From assembly GCA_946480485.1 (NCBI GenBank), contig CAMLJW010000079.1, forward strand, positions 1-15,378: a DNA stretch of 15,378 bases, given 5' to 3'. Shown here piece after piece: positions 7,077 to 13,712 of the stretch. The notes below the pieces were generated by a model. The model did no database searches. It saw only the letters and a program-made list of their open reading frames with translations, and was not told the DNA's origin. This stretch comes from an uncultured Streptomyces sp. Lineage in GTDB: Bacteria; Actinomycetota; Actinomycetes; Streptomycetales; Streptomycetaceae. Position 1 is the first letter of the stretch. The number at the start of each line of letters is the position of its first letter. The position numbers and the translations under genes are program-made.

Positions 7077-8065
7077 CCGCCGCCCTGCTGAGCACCTTGG
7101 ACGAGCTCCACGCGCGCGTGCGCACCGGACGCCGTGCCGTCGTGATGACCATGGGCGCCCTGCACGCGGGTCACGCGGCGCTGATCCGTACCGCTCGCGA
7201 GATCGCGGGGGGCGAAGGGGAGGTCGTCGTCACGGTCTTCGTGAACCCCCTCCAGTTCGGCGCGGGCGAGGACCTCGACCGCTACCCGCGCACGCTGGAC
7301 GCCGACGTCAAGATCGCCGAACAGGCGGGCGCGGACATCGTGTTCGCACCCTCCGTGGACGAGGTCTACCCCGGCGGCGAGCCCCAGGTGCGCGTCAGCG
7401 CGGGCCTGATGGGCGAGCGCCTGGAGGGCGCCTCGCGGCCCGGGCACTTCGACGGCATGCTCACCGTCGTGGCCAAACTGCTGCATCTCACCCGACCCGA
7501 CGTGGCGCTGTACGGGCAGAAGGACGCCCAGCAGCTCGCCCTGATCCGCCGCATGGTGCGCGATCTGAACTTCGGGGTGGAGATCGTCGGGGTACCGACC
7601 GTGCGTGAGGCGGACGGCCTGGCCCTGTCCAGCCGGAACCGCTATCTGTCGGCCGCCGAGCGGCACACCGCGCTCGCCCTCGCCGAGGCCCTGTTCGCGG
7701 GCAGCGACAGGCACGCCGCACAGGAGGCCCTCCGCGCGCGAGCCCGCGAAGTGCCCACCACGCGCGCGCGTGCCGAGGCCCTCAGCGCGCTCGGCGAGTC
7801 CCGCGCCGCGGCTGACGCGCACGCCGTGTCCAAGGCGGCACCCGGCGGGCCGGCCGCGGTCCGCGCCGCCGCCCGCCTGGTCCTCGACGACGCGGCCGGC
7901 ATGCGACCCCCGCTCGCCCTGGACTACTTGGCGCTGGTCGATCCGTCCGACTTCACCGAGATCCCGGACGACTACACCGGTGAGGCGGTCCTCGCCGTCG
8001 CCGCCCGGGTCGGGACAACCCGGCTGATCGACAACATTCATATGACCTTCGGAGCCGCCTCGTGA
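7073..8065 (+). CDS. panC: Pantothenate synthetase (pantoate-beta-alanine ligase)
   Basis: This cytosolic enzyme joins pantoate and beta-alanine using ATP to make pantothenate. Family signatures are [10 protein letters not shown] with the nucleotide-binding HxGH (31-34), [10 protein letters not shown] (about 54-63), YGQKDAQQ (about 147-154) and the KMSKS-like SSRNRYLS (about 186-193). At 330 residues it is longer than the usual 280-310. The extra length is an Ala/Arg-rich stretch around 225-277 in the C-terminal domain. ATG 7073 overlaps the previous stop (ATGA) and has a strong Shine-Dalgarno GGGAGAG (7061-7067) at 5 nt. The 3' end overlaps the nadB start by 4 nt (GTGA). panD, the source of beta-alanine, is not in the window. 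Confidence 0.96.
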   Translation: MTAALLSTLDELHARVRTGRRAVVMTMGALHAGHAALIRTAREIAGGEGEVVVTVFVNPLQFGAGEDLDRYPRTLDADVKIAEQAGADIVFAPSVDEVYPGGEPQVRVSAGLMGERLEGASRPGHFDGMLTVVAKLLHLTRPDVALYGQKDAQQLALIRRMVRDLNFGVEIVGVPTVREADGLALSSRNRYLSAAERHTALALAEALFAGSDRHAAQEALRARAREVPTTRARAEALSALGESRAAADAHAVSKAAPGGPAAVRAAARLVLDDAAGMRPPLALDYLALVDPSDFTEIPDDYTGEAVLAVAARVGTTRLIDNIHMTFGAAS

Positions 8066-9939
8066 CCAGCACAGGCATACGTCTGCACGCGCCCGCCCCC
8101 GGCTGGTTCATCGCCGCCGACGTCGTGGTCGTCGGCTCCGGAGTCGCCGGACTCACCGCGGCCCTGCGCTGCGACGCCGCGGGCCTGCGGACCGTCGTGG
8201 TCACCAAGGCCCGCCTCGACGACGGCTCCACGCGCTGGGCGCAGGGCGGCATCGCGGCGGCTCTGGGCGAGGGCGACACCCCCGAGCAGCACCTCGACGA
8301 CACGCTGGTGGCGGGCGCGGGCCTGTGCGACGAGGAGGCCGTACGCATCCTCGTCACCGAGGGCCCCGACGCCGTACGCCGGCTGATCGCGACCGGCGCC
8401 CACTTCGACGAGTCGGAAGAGGGCGACCTGGAACTCGCCCGCGAGGGAGGCCACCACCGCCGCCGTATCGCGCACGCGGGCGGCGACGCGACCGGTGCCG
8501 AGATCTCCCGGGCTCTCGTCGAGGCGGTACGCGCAGGCAGGAGGGGCGAGCGCGAAGCGCTCTCGGCCAAGGGGGGCGGCGGGCGACGGGCGGGACTGCG
8601 CACGGTCGAGAACGCCCTCGTCCTGGACCTGCTGACGGACGCTGACGGCCACACCGCGGGCGTAACCCTGCACGTCATGGGAGAGGGCCAGCACGACGGC
8701 GTGGGAGCCGTCCACGCGCCCGCCGTGGTCCTCGCCACCGGTGGTATGGGCCAGGTCTTCTCGGCGACCACCAACCCGTCCGTGTCCACCGGAGACGGCG
8801 TGGCGCTGGCGCTCCGCGCCGGAGCCGAGGTCAGCGACCTGGAGTTCGTCCAGTTCCATCCGACCGTGCTCTTCCTGGGCCCGGACGCCGAGGGCCAGCA
8901 GCCGCTGGTCTCCGAGGCGGTACGCGGCGAGGGTGCCCACCTGGTCGACGCGGACGGTGTGCGTTTCATGGCCGGGCAGCACGAACTGGCCGAGCTCGCG
9001 CCCCGGGACATCGTCGCCAAGGGCATCATGCGCCGCATGCAGGACCAGGGCGCCGAGCACATGTATCTGGACGCCCGCCACTTCGGCGCCGACATGTGGG
9101 AGCACCGCTTCCCCACCATCCTGGCCGCCTGCCGCGCCCACGGCATCGACCCGGTCACCGAGCCCGTCCCGGTCGCCCCGGCGGCCCACTACGCCTCCGG
9201 AGGCGTCCGGACGGACGCCCATGGCCGTACGACGGTCCCCGGCCTGTACGCGTGCGGCGAGGTCGCCTGCACCGGCGTGCACGGCGCCAACCGGCTTGCC
9301 TCCAACTCCCTCCTGGAGGGCCTGGTCTATGCCGAGCGCATCGCCGCCGACATCGCCGCACGGCACGAGGAAACCGGCCTCCCCGCGCGCGTGCCCGCGC
9401 CGGTCGCCTATCCGGAGCAGCCCGTCCACCCGCTGCTGGCTCCCGAGGCGCGCTTCGCCATCCAGCGGGTCATGAGCGAGGGCGCCGGTGTCCTGCGGTC
9501 CGCCGCGTCCCTTGAGGCCGCCGCCGACCGCCTCCAGCGGCTGCGCTCCGACGCGCGCGAGGCGCTCGCCGCGAACGGCAAGACGGCCGAGCCCGGCGTC
9601 GACACCTGGGAGGCCACCAATCTTTTGTGCGTGGCCAGGGTCCTGGTCGCCGCCGCCCGCCTGCGCGAGGAGACGCGCGGCTGCCACTGGCGCGAGGACC
9701 ACGCCGACCGCGACGACACCAACTGGTCCCGCCACATCGTCGTACGCATGAATCCGGACCTCCCACCGGTCTCCCGCCACCACCCCTCCAACGAGGCGCT
9801 GCGCGCCGCACCTGCTGAATTCGCCGTACGCACCACCGACACAGCAGACTTCCCTCCGACCCTCCCCCAACCGTTCGACTTCGCTCGAGCAGGGGGAGCC
9901 CCTATGCCCCAGCCGGCGCACCGTCCTCAGGAGCAGTGA
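8062..9939 (+). CDS. nadB: L-aspartate oxidase
   Basis: This FAD enzyme oxidises L-aspartate to iminoaspartate, the first step to quinolinate and NAD. The 625-aa protein shows the dinucleotide-binding motif [16 protein letters not shown] (20-35), [11 protein letters not shown] (58-68), LEFVQFHPT (260-268, His266), the catalytic-region RGEGAHLVD (288-296) and PRDIVA (314-319), [10 protein letters not shown] with His376, and [27 protein letters not shown] (394-420, in sequence) with Arg411. It is longer than the usual 530-580 residues because of a Gly/Arg insert near 158-177 and about 40 extra C-terminal residues. Part of that tail is encoded by a palindromic repeat (9862-9898). GTG 8062 overlaps the panC stop (GTGA) with GGAG at 7 nt. 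nadA is not in the window. Confidence 0.95.
   Translation: MTSTGIRLHAPAPGWFIAADVVVVGSGVAGLTAALRCDAAGLRTVVVTKARLDDGSTRWAQGGIAAALGEGDTPEQHLDDTLVAGAGLCDEEAVRILVTEGPDAVRRLIATGAHFDESEEGDLELAREGGHHRRRIAHAGGDATGAEISRALVEAVRAGRRGEREALSAKGGGGRRAGLRTVENALVLDLLTDADGHTAGVTLHVMGEGQHDGVGAVHAPAVVLATGGMGQVFSATTNPSVSTGDGVALALRAGAEVSDLEFVQFHPTVLFLGPDAEGQQPLVSEAVRGEGAHLVDADGVRFMAGQHELAELAPRDIVAKGIMRRMQDQGAEHMYLDARHFGADMWEHRFPTILAACRAHGIDPVTEPVPVAPAAHYASGGVRTDAHGRTTVPGLYACGEVACTGVHGANRLASNSLLEGLVYAERIAADIAARHEETGLPARVPAPVAYPEQPVHPLLAPEARFAIQRVMSEGAGVLRSAASLEAAADRLQRLRSDAREALAANGKTAEPGVDTWEATNLLCVARVLVAAARLREETRGCHWREDHADRDDTNWSRHIVVRMNPDLPPVSRHHPSNEALRAAPAEFAVRTTDTADFPPTLPQPFDFARAGGAPMPQPAHRPQEQ
9862..9898. repeat. 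Streptomyces-type palindromic repeat inside the nadB 3' coding region
   Basis: CTCCCCC (9862-9868) and GGGGGAG (9892-9898) form the outer arms. GTTCGA (9873-9878) and TCGAGC (9885-9890) form an inner stem around CTTCGC. The arrangement CTCCCCC...CTTCGCTCGAGC...GGGGGAGCCCC looks like the small palindromes I recall as scattered through Streptomyces intergenic regions. Here it encodes residues about 600-613 of NadB. Confidence 0.6.
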
Positions 9940-9944
9940 CAGAA

Positions 9945-10928
9945 GTGAGCACCCCCGACCTTCCCCTTCTCAACGGCGGTGGCTGCGGCGACGGCTGCGG
10001 TTGCGGTGCCGAAGGGGAGTACGACACCGACACCCTGGAGTGCGGCCTCGACCCCGCCCTCGCACAGCTGCTCGCCGACGCGGGCCTCGACCCCGTAGAG
10101 GTCGAGGACATCGCCCACCTGGCCATCGAGGAGGACCTCGACCACGGCGTGGACGTGACCACGGTCGCGACCATCCCCGAAGCGGCCGTCGCCACCGCCG
10201 ACCTCACCGCCCGCGAGGCGGGCGTCGTGGCGGGCCTGCGGATCGCCGAAGCGGTGATCTCGGTGGTCTGCACGGACGAGTTCGAGGTCGAGCGCCACGT
10301 CGACGACGGCGACAGGGTGGAAGCAGGCCAGAAGCTCTTGAGCGTCACGAGCCGCACCCGCGACCTCCTGACGGCCGAACGCAGCGCCCTGAACCTCCTG
10401 TGCCGTCTCTCCGGCATCGCGACCGCCACGCGCGCGTGGGCGGACGTTCTGGAGGGCACGAAGGCGCGGGTGCGCGACACCCGCAAGACGACGCCCGGAC
10501 TGCGCTCCATGGAGAAGTTCGCGGTGCGCTGCGGCGGCGGCGTCAACCACCGCATGTCCCTCTCGGACGCGGCCCTGGTCAAGGACAACCACGTGGTCGC
10601 CGCGGGCAGCGTCGCCCAGGCCTTCAAGGCCGTACGCGCGACCTTCCCCACCGTACCGATCGAGGTCGAGGTCGACACCCTGCACCAGCTGCGCGAGGTC
10701 GTGGACGCGGGCGCCGACCTGATTTTGCTGGACAACTTCACGCCCAGCGAGTGCGAGGAGGCCGTGGCCCTCGTCCAGGGCCGCGCGCTCCTGGAGGCCT
10801 CGGGCCGCCTGACCCTGGAGAACGCGGCGGTGTACGCGCGGACGGGCGTCGACTACCTCGCGGTGGGAGCCCTGACGCACTCCTCGCCGATCCTGGACAT
10901 CGGCCTCGACCTGCGACCGGCGGAGTAG
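9945..10928 (+). CDS. nadC: Nicotinate-nucleotide pyrophosphorylase (quinolinate phosphoribosyltransferase)
   Basis: This enzyme converts quinolinate and PRPP to nicotinate mononucleotide, CO2 and pyrophosphate. The core (about 40-327) shows EDLDHGVDVTT, SALNLLCRLSGIAT, the substrate-binding RDTRKTTPGLR and EKFAVRCGGGVNHRMSLSDAALVKDNH (in sequence), EVEVDTL, LILLDNF and VGALTHS, all typical of NadC. Two starts are possible. GTG 9936 overlaps the nadB stop as GTGA, but its AGGAG lies only 2 nt away. GTG 9945 has the same AGGAG (9929-9933) at 11 nt and gives MSTPDLPLLN. I prefer 9945. An unusual N-terminal extension carries C-x3-C-x-C within GGGCGDGCGCG. The gene is in tight operon with nadB; the CoaX gene starts 9 nt after its stop. 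Confidence 0.95.
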   Translation: MSTPDLPLLNGGGCGDGCGCGAEGEYDTDTLECGLDPALAQLLADAGLDPVEVEDIAHLAIEEDLDHGVDVTTVATIPEAAVATADLTAREAGVVAGLRIAEAVISVVCTDEFEVERHVDDGDRVEAGQKLLSVTSRTRDLLTAERSALNLLCRLSGIATATRAWADVLEGTKARVRDTRKTTPGLRSMEKFAVRCGGGVNHRMSLSDAALVKDNHVVAAGSVAQAFKAVRATFPTVPIEVEVDTLHQLREVVDAGADLILLDNFTPSECEEAVALVQGRALLEASGRLTLENAAVYARTGVDYLAVGALTHSSPILDIGLDLRPAE

Positions 10929-10937
10929 GTACGGGCC

Positions 10938-11735
10938 ATGCTGCTGACCATCGACGTGGGCAACACCCACACCGTCCTCGGCCTCTTCGACGGCGAGGAC
11001 ATCGTCGAGCACTGGCGCATCTCGACGGACGCGCGCCGTACGGCCGACGAGCTCGCCGTACTCCTCCAGGGCCTGATGGGCATGCACCCGCTGCTCGGAG
11101 AGGAGCTGGGCGACGGCATTGACGGCATCGCGATCTGCGCCACCGTCCCCTCCGTCCTGCACGAACTCCGCGAGGTGACCCGCCGGTACTACGGCGATGT
11201 CCCGGCCGTCCTCGTCGAGCCCGGCGTCAAGACGGGCGTGCCGATCCTGATGGACAACCCCAAGGAGGTCGGCGCGGACCGCATCATCAACGCGGTCGCC
11301 GCCGTCGGGCTCTATGGCGGACCGGCGATCGTCGTCGACTTCGGTACGGCGACGACCTTCGACGCGGTCAGCGCGCGCGGCGAGTACGTGGGCGGTGTCA
11401 TCGCCCCCGGCATCGAGATCTCGGTCGATGCCCTCGGTGTCCGGGGCGCCCAGCTCCGCAAGATCGAGGTTGCACGGCCGCGCAGTGTGATCGGCAAGAA
11501 CACGGTCGAAGCCATGCAGTCGGGCATCATCTACGGTTTCGCAGGACAGGTCGACGGCGTGGTGAACCGCGTGGCCCGCGAACTGGCCGACGACCCCGAC
11601 GACGTCACGGTCATCGCGACGGGCGGACTCGCGCCGATGGTGCTGGGCGAATCCTCGGTCATCGACGAACACGAGCCCTGGCTCACGCTGATCGGCCTCC
11701 GCCTGGTCTACGAACGCAACGTGTCTCGCACGTAA
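10938..11735 (+). CDS. coaX: Type III pantothenate kinase
   Basis: This 265-aa enzyme phosphorylates pantothenate, the first step of CoA synthesis. It belongs to the acetate/sugar kinase (ASKHA) superfamily. Visible motifs are the phosphate-1 loop LLTIDVGNTHT (2-12, Asp6), EVGADRIINAVA (about 111-122) with the catalytic-region Asp, the phosphate-2 loop VVDFGTATTFDAV (about 135-147), and GGVIAPGI. The length is normal. It uses the product of panC made in the same operon. GGAG (10922-10925), inside the end of nadC, is 12 nt upstream of ATG 10938, so translation is likely linked to that of nadC. It is the last gene of the run; a 302-bp G-rich gap follows. Confidence 0.96.
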   Translation: MLLTIDVGNTHTVLGLFDGEDIVEHWRISTDARRTADELAVLLQGLMGMHPLLGEELGDGIDGIAICATVPSVLHELREVTRRYYGDVPAVLVEPGVKTGVPILMDNPKEVGADRIINAVAAVGLYGGPAIVVDFGTATTFDAVSARGEYVGGVIAPGIEISVDALGVRGAQLRKIEVARPRSVIGKNTVEAMQSGIIYGFAGQVDGVVNRVARELADDPDDVTVIATGGLAPMVLGESSVIDEHEPWLTLIGLRLVYERNVSRT

Positions 11736-12037
11736 CGCTCCGCTGTCAACGGGTCTCGCCTCCGTCGGTGGGTGGGGCGGTTTCGCCTCGGGGGTTCGGC
11801 GGGTGGGTCGGGGCCGGGCGCCGGGTACGTCCGTCCGCCGCCACCGGGGGGCGTACTGCGACTGGGGCTGGGGGCGCGGCCACCGGTTTCGGGAAGGGGG
11901 GTCGGGGAAAGAAAAGCCGCCCCCGCCCCACCCGCAGCCTTCTGCGCGGTCCGGCGGAGCCGCCCGCCCGGGTGGCAGGCCCACGCCACACACGCCCGGT
12001 ATGCGGATTTTGTCTGATTAGCACGTATCGTGGCCGC
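11736..12037 (+). other. 302-bp G-rich intergenic region with G-quadruplex-type tracts
   Basis: No gene is supported in this stretch. The plus strand is strongly G-skewed. Runs at 11790-11794, 11801-11803, 11805-11807, 11810-11813 and 11816-11818 fit a four-tract G-quadruplex pattern with loops of 1-6 nt. More G-runs lie at 11846-11851, 11874-11877, 11880-11884, 11896-11901 and 11904-11907. The G-runs at 11896-11907 could pair with the C-rich stretch near 11919-11931 to form a terminator-like hairpin for coaX. The end of the gap is locally AT-richer and holds the promoter of the next gene. Confidence 0.55.
12026..12031 (+). promoter_or_regulatory. -10 box (TATCGT), leaderless geometry
   Basis: TATCGT is followed by 6 nt and ATG 12038, in a short AT-richer stretch, with no Shine-Dalgarno. 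It supports ATG 12038 over an in-frame upstream ATG at 11768. Confidence 0.55.
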
Positions 12038-12658
12038 ATGCCCACGCCTTACGGATCTCGCGGCGGCATGGCGTTCGGCGCGGAGGAGCTGCGTGTGCTC
12101 CGCCGTGCGCTCGCTCTCGCCCTTCACCCCAGCCCCGCTTCGGCCGAGGACGTCCAGGACTGCCTTGGCCTGGCCGAGTCCGTCGACGAGGCGGCCCGCG
12201 AGGGCGCCCGGCTGCATGCCTTTCTGCTGGCCGACCTCGCCCGCTACCGGGCCGCGCTGCCCGGCGCCGCCACCGGCTACCTGACGCTCCTGGAAGAGGC
12301 CCTCGGAGTCGAGTACCGCCCGACCGGCGACGACCTCGCCGCCCTGCGCGCCCTGCGCGGCAACCCCGCGGCCGCCACCCTCCTGAACCGCTGTCAAGTC
12401 CCTGTGGACCGCCCACGCCTGACGGCACTTCCCGGCGGCCGCGCGCTCATCGACCCGCCACGCGCGCCTGCAGCGACCAAGGGCCCCGATGAGAGGCCGG
12501 CGAAAAAGCCCACTCCCCAGCCGAAGCCCAAGCCGCACCCCACCCCCCAGCCGGCGCACCCGCCCCGTCCGATCCCCACCCCCGGCGAGGTCTTCCCGCC
12601 CAGGCGCAAACCGCCCGCCCCACCGGTCAAGCCCCCACAGCAGCTCGCGGCCGGCTAA
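12038..12658 (+). CDS. Hypothetical protein with helical N-terminal domain and Pro/Lys-rich tail
   Basis: I do not recognise a family for this 206-aa protein. Residues 11-120 are Ala/Leu-rich and look all-helical (GAEELRVLRRALALAL, DVQDCLGLAESVDEAAREGARLHAFLLADLARYRAAL, GYLTLLEEALG). Residues 146-200 form a low-complexity tail of Pro, Lys and Arg (KKPTPQPKPKPHPTPQP and similar), probably disordered. There is no signal peptide or membrane segment, so it is likely cytosolic. It starts its own transcription unit downstream of coaX, and a 107-bp palindrome begins at the base after its TAA. A start at Met11 (12068) is possible. A conserved actinobacterial protein of unknown role is the best I can say. 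Confidence 0.75.
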   Translation: MPTPYGSRGGMAFGAEELRVLRRALALALHPSPASAEDVQDCLGLAESVDEAAREGARLHAFLLADLARYRAALPGAATGYLTLLEEALGVEYRPTGDDLAALRALRGNPAAATLLNRCQVPVDRPRLTALPGGRALIDPPRAPAATKGPDERPAKKPTPQPKPKPHPTPQPAHPPRPIPTPGEVFPPRRKPPAPPVKPPQQLAAG

Positions 12659-12765
12659 GCCTGTTCCGAGTTTCTGGCTGGATCGGGGAGCGGGGCGTGG
12701 TGCGTGCGATCGCGGCGATCGTGCGCACCACGCGCCTCGAACCCAGCCGGCAACTCGGAACAGGC
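12659..12765. repeat. 107-bp imperfect palindrome with 14-bp perfect terminal inverted repeats
   Basis: GCCTGTTCCGAGTT (12659-12672) and AACTCGGAACAGGC (12752-12765) are perfect inverted repeats. Inside, 12674-12681 pairs with 12743-12750. The centre, 12695-12712 with 12716-12733, forms an 18-bp stem (two G-U pairs) around a 3-nt loop. The element begins directly after the TAA of the upstream gene and ends 44 bp before the -10 box of the next gene. It could act as a bidirectional terminator, or be a MITE/REP-like mobile palindrome. Confidence 0.75.
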
Positions 12766-12809
12766 CCTGGGCCACCATCCCCCGATCCGTCCGCCGTCCC
12801 GGCCCTGGC

Positions 12810-12815
12810 TACTCT
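12810..12815 (+). promoter_or_regulatory. -10 box (TACTCT), leaderless geometry
   Basis: TACTCT is followed by 7 nt and ATG 12823. The GGAG inside those 7 nt is too close (3 nt) to serve as a normal Shine-Dalgarno. Confidence 0.5.
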
Positions 12816-12822
12816 GGAGCGC

Positions 12823-13008
12823 ATGGACTACGTCTCCGCGCTCGTACCCCCCGTTGTGATGGCTGTGTTCTTCACCGGTCTGATTGTGACGATCGTGAAG
12901 AGTCAGGGCGGCGCCAACAAGGCCAAGGAGGACGCGGTCGTCGACGCCGCCCTCGCCCGCGCGGAGGGCGCGCGGCAGGCTTCCGGCGAACGCGACCACG
13001 ACGCCTGA
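12823..13008 (+). CDS. Small single-pass membrane protein, 61 aa
   Basis: A very short N-terminus (MDYVSALVPP) leads into one hydrophobic segment (about 7-25, VPPVVMAVFFTGLIVTIV). Then comes a charged, helical C-terminal tail (KSQGGANKAKEDAVVDAALARAEGARQAS). The charge pattern suggests a cytoplasmic C-terminus. The in-frame GTG at 12697 lies inside the palindrome; the TACTCT box 7 nt before ATG 12823 favours the 61-aa form. It is flanked by its own promoter and two downstream hairpins, so it looks like an independently expressed gene. I do not know its function. Size and topology resemble other small actinobacterial membrane proteins, but no motif identifies it. Confidence 0.75.
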   Translation: MDYVSALVPPVVMAVFFTGLIVTIVKSQGGANKAKEDAVVDAALARAEGARQASGERDHDA

Positions 13009-13044
13009 CGCCCCGCCGGCGGGGTGACAGTCCGCGAGCCGCGG
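13009..13044 (+). terminator. Two GC-rich hairpins after the small membrane protein
   Basis: CGCCCCG (13009-13015) pairs with CGGGGTG (13020-13026), including one G-U pair, around CCGG. It is followed at once by CCGCG (13032-13036) / CGCGG (13040-13044) with a 3-nt loop. Neither has a U-tract. Confidence 0.5.
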
Positions 13045-13069
13045 TCCCCCAAGTCGCTGGACGGGCAAC

Positions 13070-13110
13070 GGCGTACGGCTCATCCGTCTTCCTGGGTGTA
13101 CGCCCTTTTT
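13070..13110 (+). terminator. Hairpin with U-tract upstream of the BlaI-type gene
   Basis: GGCGTAC (13070-13076) pairs perfectly with GTACGCC (13098-13104), followed by CTTTTT (13105-13110). The loop is long (21 nt) but holds an inner ACGG/CCGT pair. It is a good intrinsic terminator candidate for the 12823-13008 transcript. Confidence 0.6.
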
Positions 13111-13165
13111 GTTGCTATCTGTCAATGAAAAGTCATGGTCATTACGTTTTGATGGTGTCTGCCAC

Positions 13166-13171
13166 TATGGT
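13166..13171 (+). promoter_or_regulatory. -10 box (TATGGT) of the BlaI/MecI-type gene, leaderless geometry
   Basis: TATGGT is followed by 7 nt and GTG 13179. TTACGT at 13142-13147 could be a weak -35 with an 18-nt spacer. The region 13111-13171 is markedly AT-richer than its surroundings. Confidence 0.55.
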
Positions 13172-13178
13172 TTGAGTT

Positions 13179-13703
13179 GTGCCTCGCCCATTGGGAGAAC
13201 TCGAAGATGCGGTCATGACGCGGGTGTGGAAGTGGAACCGCCCGGTGACCGTTCGAGAAGTCCTGGAAGATCTTCAGATGGAACGGTCCATCGCATACAC
13301 CACGGTGATGACCGTTTTGGACAATCTCCATCAGAAGGGCTGGGTACGCCGTGAGGCGGAAGGCCGTGCCTATCGATATGAGGCGGTCTCCACCCGCGCC
13401 GCCTACGCGGCCGCACTGATGAACGAAGCCTGGTCGCAGAGCGACAACCAGGCCGCCGCTCTCGTCGCCTTCTTCGGCATGATGTCCCCGGAACAGCGCG
13501 AAGCACTCCGCGATGCCGTTCGCATGGTGCAGGGCCCCGAAACCACGCCTGGCGAAACCACGCCTGGCGAAACCACCGGCGAAACCACCGGCGAAACCAC
13601 GGCCGGCGAGAACGCCACAGGCGAAACCGCCGACGGCGAAACCACCGACGAGAACCCCACCGGTGAGAACCCCGCCGCCACGAAGGGCCACACCGGGCGA
13701 TAG
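13179..13703 (+). CDS. BlaI/MecI-family (penicillinase repressor-type) transcriptional regulator with repetitive tail
   Basis: The 174-aa protein has a winged-helix DNA-binding domain in its first 75 residues: LGELEDAVMTRVWKWNRPVTVREVLEDL (5-32, in sequence), then the recognition region AYTTVMTVLDNLHQKGWVRRE (39-59, in sequence) and wing YRYEAV. These match BlaI/MecI proteins, which repress as dimers and are inactivated by cleavage. A helical segment (about 74-116) provides dimerisation. From Glu121 onward the protein is a low-complexity tail of ETTPG/ETTG/ENATG-type repeats that BlaI and MecI lack. No BlaR/MecR-type membrane protease gene is in the window. The target is unknown; autoregulation through the AT-rich upstream region is plausible. 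GTG 13179 is chosen from the -10 box and the conserved N-terminus. Confidence 0.9.
   Translation: MPRPLGELEDAVMTRVWKWNRPVTVREVLEDLQMERSIAYTTVMTVLDNLHQKGWVRREAEGRAYRYEAVSTRAAYAAALMNEAWSQSDNQAAALVAFFGMMSPEQREALRDAVRMVQGPETTPGETTPGETTGETTGETTAGENATGETADGETTDENPTGENPAATKGHTGR
13539..13676 (+). repeat. 12/15-bp tandem repeat coding for E-T-T-(P)-G units
   Basis: About ten in-frame units begin GAAACC or GAGAAC and end GGC, GAC or GGT. The first two 15-bp units are identical, as are the next two 12-bp units. Later units are diverged (GENATG, GETADG, ETTD, ENPTG). All length differences keep the reading frame. Confidence 0.8.
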
Positions 13704-13706
13704 CGT
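13701..13706 (+). promoter_or_regulatory. -10 box (TAGCGT) overlapping the upstream stop codon
   Basis: TAGCGT begins with the TAG stop of the BlaI-type gene and is followed by 6 nt and ATG 13713. No Shine-Dalgarno is present for the acetyltransferase gene. Confidence 0.45.
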
Positions 13707-13712
13707 CCGGTC

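Noticed and set aside
9927..11993. 688-codon open frame antisense to nadC and coaX
   Set aside because: Long antisense frames are expected at this GC content. The product is His/Asp/Gly/Arg-rich with no family signature, while the sense strand encodes two known enzymes.
11768..12037. N-terminal extension of the 12038 gene from ATG 11768
   Set aside because: The extension is Gly/Arg/Pro-rich translation of the G-skewed gap. TATCGT 6 nt before ATG 12038 supports the shorter gene.
12697..12822. Longer form of the 61-aa membrane protein from GTG 12697
   Set aside because: It would translate through the palindrome and put 42 low-complexity residues before the membrane segment. The TACTCT box at 12810 favours ATG 12823.
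13126..13150. BlaI-type operator in the AT-rich stretch upstream of the regulator
   Set aside because: AAAAGT...ACGTTTT is only a loose inverted repeat and does not contain the TACA/TGTA half-sites known for BlaI. It is kept only as a general AT-rich regulatory region.
13539..13676. CRISPR-like direct repeats
   Set aside because: The units are 12-15 bp, contiguous, in frame with the BlaI-type gene and have no spacers.
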